From Kribbella pittospori (lineage in GTDB: Bacteria > Actinomycetota > Actinomycetes > Propionibacteriales > Kribbellaceae), in assembly GCF_004331465.1 (NCBI RefSeq), contig NZ_SJKB01000002.1, positions 434,001 to 498,000 on the forward strand: a stretch of DNA of 64,000 nt, given 5' to 3'. Position 1 is the first letter of the stretch. Each line of letters opens with the position of its first letter. Of the stretch, positions 58,974 through 64,000 are shown one piece after another. The notes beneath the pieces are model-generated. The model ran no database searches. It was not told the origin of the DNA and saw only the letters and a program-made list of their open reading frames with translations. The translations under genes were made by a program, and so were the position numbers.

Positions 58974-59831
58974 TCAGCAGCGCACCAACAGGCTGGTGAG
59001 CGCGTTGCAGGTGCGGCTGGCCTTGTCGTTGCTCGCGACCGGGTCGGCCGGCGAACTGTCCGTACGCTGCGCCGTGGCAACGAGCGGGCCGATCGTCAGC
59101 AGGCCGGCGTCGGCAGCGAACGTGCGCGTCACGCTGGCACCACTCGCCAGCGAAGCGACGTCACAGTTCACCGTCTTGGTCGTCCCCATCCGGGTGCAGC
59201 TTCCGCCGGCGTACACGAGCCGGGTCGGGTAGGCACCGACCACTCGTACGTCGGTGGCCGCGGACGGACCGTTGTTCTTGATCGTGACCGTGTAGGTGAT
59301 CCGCGAGATGAGCAGCGTCCGTACCGACGCGGTCATGCTGACCGCCACATCGGCGTCGGTGGTGGCCTGCTCGATCGTGAGCGTCGGTCCGTCGAAGATC
59401 TCGAACGCGTAGTTCTCCCCGATGAACTGGTGCTGCAGCGTGATCGTCCCGGCCGGAGCGTCGTCCTTGACCTTGAACGTCCACGTCACCGACCTGGACT
59501 CACCGGGCGGGATGTCGCCCAGCCCGGACCGGTAGCTGCTCCCCAACTGGTCACAGGCGACGGCCCCCGCGCACCCCACCAGGTCGACCAGGCCGGGCAG
59601 GAACGCCGGCTCCTTCGCGTACATCCCGGCCTTCGATCCCAGGATGGCGAAATCGCGGTCGTTGGACAGCGTCTGGGTGACCGTGAAGGTCTGCCCAGGA
59701 GCGACCGACGTCGTACTGACCTCGATCACACTCGACGGCGGCGCGGCCGCCGCCACCTGGGTGCCGGCCACCAGGCCCGCACCCACCAGCGCCGTGACCA
59801 GCGCAGCACGAAACATCCTCAAAGCACGCAC
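58974..59831 (-). CDS. Secreted DUF11-domain protein
   Basis: About 285 residues from a GTG at 59831, with GTGGGGGGC upstream; an in-frame Met five residues later is an alternative. Residues ~1-30 form a signal peptide ('FRAALVTALVGAGLVAGTQVAAAA'-type hydrophobic core cleaved after Ala-Ala-Ala). Two beta-sandwich domains follow: one at ~35-150 ('GDIPPGESRSVTWTFKVKDD') and a DUF11/CARDB-like one at ~165-280 ('YTVTIKNNGPSAATDVRVVG'). Cysteine pairs suggest disulfides. No wall-sorting signal is seen, so it is probably secreted. Function unknown. Confidence 0.78.
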   Translation of the reverse strand: MRALRMFRAALVTALVGAGLVAGTQVAAAAPPSSVIEVSTTSVAPGQTFTVTQTLSNDRDFAILGSKAGMYAKEPAFLPGLVDLVGCAGAVACDQLGSSYRSGLGDIPPGESRSVTWTFKVKDDAPAGTITLQHQFIGENYAFEIFDGPTLTIEQATTDADVAVSMTASVRTLLISRITYTVTIKNNGPSAATDVRVVGAYPTRLVYAGGSCTRMGTTKTVNCDVASLASGASVTRTFAADAGLLTIGPLVATAQRTDSSPADPVASNDKASRTCNALTSLLVRC

Positions 59832-59961
59832 AGTAAAGCCCCCCACTTCAATGAACCCCAGACATGCTTCTGCCCCCACAGAACCGCCGACGGCGGTGAG
59901 AAGAGTATGGAGTCCTTTCGGGGCCTCGCACAACCACTGAGCGCTACCATCCGTGCCGGAC

Positions 59962-62598
59962 TCAGAGCCGGCCCAGCAGTTCCTCGACCCGCATCGAGCG
60001 GCCGGCCCGGCGGTGGTCCTCCCACTCCTGCCGCGACATCACGCCGTTGATGAGGGCAACCGCCTCCTCGAGTTCCTCTTCCAGGTAAGGGTTCGCGATC
60101 TCCAGCCGCTCCCCCATCGCCTCCTCCGCGCCGAACAGGTGCGCGGCACCGACCGGATCGCCTTCGCGGATCAGGATGTTCATCGCCGTGTTGGCGAACG
60201 CCAGGGTGAGGCTCGGGCTGCCCATCGCGAGGATGGTCCTGGCCAGCTCACGGACCAGCTCGCCCGCCTCGGCGACCCGGCCGGCGACCACCAGCAGGAA
60301 GGCCAGGTTCTGTCCCTGTACGGCGGCCTCGTACACGTCACCGAGCACCTCGTAGAGCCCGATAGACTCGCGCAGCAGCGCCTCGGCGCGCTCGAGCCGG
60401 TCCAGTTCCTCCTCGACGCCACCCAGGTTGCCGAGAACCCGGGCCAGCCGGCTCTTGTCCTCCAGGTGGCGATGCAACTCGAGCGCTTCCTCGAGCGTGC
60501 GTTCGGCCGCGTGGACATCGCCTTGCTGGCGTAGCGCCGTACCGAGGAGGGTCAGGGCGTACGCGATGCCGGGGCGGTCGTCCAGGGCTCTGGACATCTC
60601 GAGACTTCGCAGCGCGACCTCGTGGGCCTGATCGGTTTCGCCTTGGAGGAGAAGGAGATTGCCGAGGCCGCGCAGGCAGGAGGCGAGGTCCGCCGACGGA
60701 TGGGCGGTCTGCGCGACGACCTGCTCGTGCCACCGCCGGCTCTCGGCGATGTAGCCGGCCATCAGCCAGGCCCAGCCGAGGGCGACGCAGAGCCGTCGGC
60801 TCGTCGGGATGTCCGCCGAGATCGACCAGGTCAGCGCGGCGCGGAAGTTGTCGAGCTCGGACTCGGCCAGGTCGAGGGCAGTATTGTGCCGGGATTCCCG
60901 CAGGGCTTGGAGATTCTCGGCCACGCCGGTGTAGTACGACGCGTGGGCCGCACGTACCGCATCGGCCTCGGCGGTTTCCTCCAGTTCGTCGCCGGCGTAC
61001 TGGCGGATCGTCTGCAGCAACCCGATCCTGCTACGCCCCTCCGGACCTTCGGAGATCGTGATCAGGTTGGCGTCGTTCAGCTCCGCGACCGCGTCGAGTG
61101 GATCCGACGCGTCGCACGCGACCGCGGTGATCGCGGCCAGATCGGCGCCGCCGGAGAAGACGGCGAGGCGGCGAAAGATGCGGCGATGCTCCGGACTGAG
61201 TAGCTCGTACGACCAGGCGATCGTGTCCCGCAACGTCCGCTGCCGGTCCGGTGTGACGCTGCTCGTGGACGCGATGTCGAGCCTCTGGTCGATGCGACCG
61301 AGCAGTTCGCTGACGCTGAGCACGCGAACGCGCGGGGCACACAACTCGATGGCCAGCGGCAGCCCGTCGAGGTGGCGGCAGATGGCGACCACGTCGGCGA
61401 CGTTGGCCGGGCCAAGAGTGAATCGGGGCTGGACCGCCTGCACACGTTGAACGAACAGCTGTACGGCGGGCGAATCCTCAGCGACGGCGTCCAGCGGCAT
61501 CACCGGATGCTGGTGCTCGGCCATCAGTCCGAGCGGCCGCCGCGAGGTCGCGATGACTTCGACCTGCGGCGCCCGTTCGATGATCTGGGCAACGACCGCG
61601 GCACCGCCGTCCACCTGCTCCAGGTTGTCGAGGACCAGCAACAGCGAACGATGCGCCAGGTACGACGCCAGTCGCGCGGGGCTGCGCTCGCGCGGAGGTA
61701 CGTCGAGGACCTCGGCGATCGACGTCCACATCACCTGTTCCGAGGTCACTGCCGCGAGCGGTACGAAGTACACGCCGCCGGGGAACTGGTTCGTCAGCTC
61801 GGCGGCCACGGACATCGCGAGTCGCGTCTTGCCCGCACCGCCGGGACCGGTGAGGGTGACCAACCGGATCTCCGGTTCCCGGATCAGCCCGGTCAGGCGG
61901 ACGAGGTCGGGATCCCTTCCCAGCAAGGGATTCGCGGGCACCGGGAGACTGCTCGCCATACCGACAGTGCGCGGTGGCGGGAACTCTTGATCGAGCCCCG
62001 CGACCGTCACCTGGAACAGATGCTCAGGCTCGGGAATGTCCTTCAGATGATGCATGCCCAGATCACGCAACGACGCACCCTGGGGCAGTCGCGCCACGTC
62101 GCCGGTCGCCGCGGAGATCACCACCTGACCGCCGTGCGCGGATCCCGCGATCCGCGCCGCCAGGTGGACGTCCATGCCCCAGTAGTCGTCCTCGTAGACG
62201 CCCGGCGTACCGGTGTGGATCCCCATCCGCACCCGCAACCGCTCCCCGCCCGGCCATCGGTTCCCCGCCAGCCGTCGCTGCCCCTCGACCGCGGCCCCGA
62301 CCGCACTGTCGGCTGTCGGGAAGACCACGAAGAAGCTGTCACCTTCAGTGCCGAGCTCGATCCCGCCGTACTCCTCCCACACCGCGCGAAGGATCCCGCG
62401 ATGCTCCTTCAACGCCTCCAGATACTGCTCCCCCAGCCGGCGCAGGAGCATGGTCGAGCCCTCGATGTCCGTGAACACCATCGAGACCGTCCCCGCCGGC
62501 AATCCCCCACCCACACCGCCAGTCTCGACCACCGGGTCGCGCCACGTCGAGAACCATCGTGGCCTTCGTTTTGTGGATGGGCCCTTCGCCACCGTCAT
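59962..62598 (-). CDS. Nucleotidyl cyclase-domain / NTPase / TPR regulatory protein
   Basis: About 878 residues from the ATG at 62598; upstream and downstream starts are possible. Residues ~35-200 are a class III cyclase homology domain ('VFTDIEGSTML' with metal Asp D44, 'GTEGDSFFVVF' with D87, R149 in 'VHLAARIAGSAHGGQVVIS'). The substrate Lys position is G83 and the transition-state Asn is H145. Residues ~225-560 are a STAND-type NTPase (Walker A 'LTGPGGAGKTRLA', K257; Walker B 'LLLVLDNLEQ'). Residues ~640-860 are TPR-like. There is no DNA-binding domain. It is a large signalling hub whose input is unknown. Confidence 0.85.
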   Translation of the reverse strand: MTVAKGPSTKRRPRWFSTWRDPVVETGGVGGGLPAGTVSMVFTDIEGSTMLLRRLGEQYLEALKEHRGILRAVWEEYGGIELGTEGDSFFVVFPTADSAVGAAVEGQRRLAGNRWPGGERLRVRMGIHTGTPGVYEDDYWGMDVHLAARIAGSAHGGQVVISAATGDVARLPQGASLRDLGMHHLKDIPEPEHLFQVTVAGLDQEFPPPRTVGMASSLPVPANPLLGRDPDLVRLTGLIREPEIRLVTLTGPGGAGKTRLAMSVAAELTNQFPGGVYFVPLAAVTSEQVMWTSIAEVLDVPPRERSPARLASYLAHRSLLLVLDNLEQVDGGAAVVAQIIERAPQVEVIATSRRPLGLMAEHQHPVMPLDAVAEDSPAVQLFVQRVQAVQPRFTLGPANVADVVAICRHLDGLPLAIELCAPRVRVLSVSELLGRIDQRLDIASTSSVTPDRQRTLRDTIAWSYELLSPEHRRIFRRLAVFSGGADLAAITAVACDASDPLDAVAELNDANLITISEGPEGRSRIGLLQTIRQYAGDELEETAEADAVRAAHASYYTGVAENLQALRESRHNTALDLAESELDNFRAALTWSISADIPTSRRLCVALGWAWLMAGYIAESRRWHEQVVAQTAHPSADLASCLRGLGNLLLLQGETDQAHEVALRSLEMSRALDDRPGIAYALTLLGTALRQQGDVHAAERTLEEALELHRHLEDKSRLARVLGNLGGVEEELDRLERAEALLRESIGLYEVLGDVYEAAVQGQNLAFLLVVAGRVAEAGELVRELARTILAMGSPSLTLAFANTAMNILIREGDPVGAAHLFGAEEAMGERLEIANPYLEEELEEAVALINGVMSRQEWEDHRRAGRSMRVEELLGRL

Positions 62599-62685
62599 TG
62601 CCGCCGTACCGTCCGGCGCGAGACCGTAGACCTGCACCGCCGGAACCCCCCTCCGGCATTGCATTGTGCTTGGCCGCACAATTCA

Positions 62686-62722
62686 GAAGAGCCCGTCGCA
62701 TCCCCCCGCGGTCGGGCTCTTC
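62686..62722 (-). terminator. Intrinsic terminator after the sigma/anti-sigma pair
   Basis: GAAGAGCCCG and CGGGCTCTTC form a perfect 10-bp stem with a 17-base loop, 8 bp beyond the minus-strand stop at 62730. TTCTGAATTGT follows. Between this and the cyclase gene lies a further dyad ATTGTGC-TTGGCC-GCACAAT (62663-62682), possibly an operator for the cyclase gene. Confidence 0.75.
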
Positions 62723-62729
62723 GTCTGTC

Positions 62730-63458
62730 TCAGCGGTGCGCGGCGACGTACTCGCCCTGGCCCGGATACCGGAACTTGACCACTGCGCCCGGGACCGGGC
62801 CGGGCCACGGGGACTGCTCAACCCGGCGGTAGGCGTAGACGCCGTCCTTGACCGTCGCGACGCCGACGTAGCCGTCGTCCGTCTGGACAGTGACCTTCGG
62901 AGCGCCCTGGACGATGCCGAAGACGGTCGTCACGCTGGCAGGTCCGGTGACTCCGCGGCCCTCGGCGGCGGACTTCCGCAGTACGACGCCCTGCACGGAG
63001 TCGCCGGGTACGACGGACTCGCTCGCGCCGTTGCCCCACTCGGTCGTGCAGAACGCGACGATCTTGGGGTCGGCCGGAGACCGGCGTACGACGGACTGGC
63101 CGAAGGTGTCCCGGACGTCGACCACGACTGGCCAACTCCAGGCCGAGACTGTATCGCCGTTGGACTTGGTGCAGAGCCCGGTGCTCCCGCCCGGAGGCAC
63201 CGACAGTTTGGCTGCCCTCGGCGCCTCCGTCGTGGCAGGTGCCGCGGGCGGCGCGGACGAGCGCTCCCGGGCGTCGACGGCGACGGTGGTGATGGCGCCG
63301 GCGATGACGACGACCGCCGCGGCGGTGGCGAGCGAGGTCAGGATCCGGCGCTTGCGGACGTCCCGGCGACCGGCCCGCAACAGACCGTCGACGTTCGGGA
63401 CGTACGGCGTCTGCCGGTCGGTTGCCTCGGTCATCAAGTCTTTGAGTTCGTTGGTCAT
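62730..63458 (-). CDS. Putative membrane-bound anti-sigma factor or sigma-partner protein
   Basis: A 242-residue protein from the ATG at 63458, which overlaps the sigma-factor stop by 4 bp (ATGA). Residues 1-~38 are cytoplasmic ('MTNELKDLMTEATDRQTPYV' then 'DGLLRAGRRDVRKRR'). Residues ~40-62 are one membrane helix ('SLATAAAVVVIAGAITTVAV'). The rest is extracellular. No zinc-binding HxxxCxxC anti-sigma motif is visible. The short N-terminus resembles partner proteins found with SigE-family ECF sigma factors. The coupling strongly suggests it controls the sigma factor, but this is by position. Confidence 0.65.
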   Translation of the reverse strand: MTNELKDLMTEATDRQTPYVPNVDGLLRAGRRDVRKRRILTSLATAAAVVVIAGAITTVAVDARERSSAPPAAPATTEAPRAAKLSVPPGGSTGLCTKSNGDTVSAWSWPVVVDVRDTFGQSVVRRSPADPKIVAFCTTEWGNGASESVVPGDSVQGVVLRKSAAEGRGVTGPASVTTVFGIVQGAPKVTVQTDDGYVGVATVKDGVYAYRRVEQSPWPGPVPGAVVKFRYPGQGEYVAAHR

Positions 63459-63985
63459 ATCAGCCTCCCGGTTCCGGCGAGGTTGAGGTCGGCCAGGGCA
63501 GGGTGCACCCTGAGCTTGTCCAGGGCACGCATCGTCTGGCTCTTCACGGTCCCGGGCCGGCAGCCCAGGACTTCGGCGGTCTCGTCGACGGAGAGTTCGT
63601 CGAAGTACCGCAGGACGACGCAGGCCCGCTGCCGAGCGGGGAGCTCGGCCAGCGCCTGCATGATCATGATCCGGCTCTCCAGTACGTCGAGCGGATCGGC
63701 GGGATCGGCTTCGGCGGCGAAGTAGCCGTCGCCTCCGACGACCTCGGTGCTCGACCGGCGACGGAATCCGTCGAGCGTGGTGCAGACCACGACCTTGCGC
63801 GCGTAGGCGCCGACGCCGCCCTTGCGTTGCAGCCGGGGCCACATCCGGTACATCCGGATCAGCGCCTCCTGCGTCGCGTCCTCGGCCCGGCGGCGGTCAC
63901 CACACAGCAGGTACGCCGTACGGCACAGAGCGTTCGCGTGATGGGTGACGAAGTCGACGTACTCGCTCTCGGCCTCGCTGTTCAC
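63455..63985 (-). CDS. SigE-family ECF RNA polymerase sigma factor
   Basis: A 176-residue group-4 sigma factor. The GTG at 63985 is preferred because AGGAGG lies 5-10 bases upstream; a GTG at 63991 would overlap that site. Region 2 spans ~10-80 ('LCRTAYLLCGDRRRAEDATQ', 'EALIRMYRMWPRLQRKGG'). Region 4 spans ~110-165 ('LPARQRACVVLRYFDELSVD', 'ETAEVLGCRPGTVKSQTMRA'). It directs transcription of a stress or envelope regulon by family analogy. It forms an operon with the membrane partner. The upstream promoter is cut off by the window edge. Confidence 0.9.
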   Translation of the reverse strand: MNSEAESEYVDFVTHHANALCRTAYLLCGDRRRAEDATQEALIRMYRMWPRLQRKGGVGAYARKVVVCTTLDGFRRRSSTEVVGGDGYFAAEADPADPLDVLESRIMIMQALAELPARQRACVVLRYFDELSVDETAEVLGCRPGTVKSQTMRALDKLRVHPALADLNLAGTGRLI

Positions 63986-64000
63986 GCTCACCTCCTGGCA

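Noticed and set aside
1..64000. tRNA, rRNA, insertion sequences, prophage or integrase genes
   Set aside because: I looked for T-loop motifs, transposase and integrase signatures, and flanking direct repeats and saw none that held up.

Overview
This 64-kb window is chromosomal DNA from a high-GC actinobacterium. The evidence is strong G/C preference at third codon positions, frequent GTG starts and ATGA overlaps, a SigE-type ECF sigma factor with a membrane partner, a DUF3263/LytR_C pair, an LCP protein, an M13 peptidase, and sugar ABC operons that lack their own ATPase. The gene mix fits Kribbella or a close relative (Propionibacteriales). That placement is an inference from gene content, since no rRNA is present. 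I recognised no tRNA, rRNA, CRISPR array, insertion sequence or prophage.

Layout, left to right. Positions 1-2.3 kb hold the end of an enolase-superfamily gene, a DapA-family aldolase/lyase and a regulator. Positions 2.5-6.8 kb form an accessory island: a flavoprotein/XRE pair on the minus strand, then small unknown genes and a polymorphic-toxin module on the plus strand. The module is a small helical protein, a DddA-like (SCP1.201-type) deaminase toxin and an Imm1-type immunity protein. It is the most notable find in the window. Positions 6.9-12.7 kb carry housekeeping genes, including thrC with a MoaD/ThiS gene behind a clear SAM-I riboswitch. Positions 12.9-21.5 kb carry otsB, a VirR-like LytR_C gene, DUF3263, an amidase, an oxidoreductase, otsA, an FGGY kinase and a D-Ala-D-Ala-ligase-like gene. 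Positions 21.6-32 kb carry panD (with a duplicated 5' end), two peptidases, a secreted beta-propeller, an HU protein, an AraC regulator, an LCP protein and ung.

Positions 32.2-37.3 kb hold a DUF969-DUF979-DUF2891 cassette, a decayed ABC ATPase, and a ROK regulator with a perfect palindromic operator. A truncated GH4 glucosidase follows, then a small gene starting on a 16-bp palindrome. Positions 37.5-42 kb are a catabolic operon: GntP permease, class III CoA-transferase, HMG-CoA-lyase-like enzyme and IclR regulator. Positions 42.2-48.2 kb carry a mechanosensitive-type channel with a repeat tail and four tandem metallopeptidase paralogues, one of which has lost every recognisable catalytic residue. 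Positions 48.4-54.4 kb are mixed: SDR, methyltransferase, TetR with a flavin monooxygenase, a lipoprotein-like class F sortase, MOSC, and an APH(3')-like kinase. Positions 54.3-58.8 kb are a LacI-controlled sugar ABC importer. Positions 59-64 kb carry a secreted DUF11 protein, a large cyclase-domain/NTPase/TPR regulator, and the sigma factor with its membrane partner.

Start codons were chosen by ribosome-binding sites, overlaps and family length; uncertain ones are flagged. Family names come from recognising motifs by eye, without a database search.
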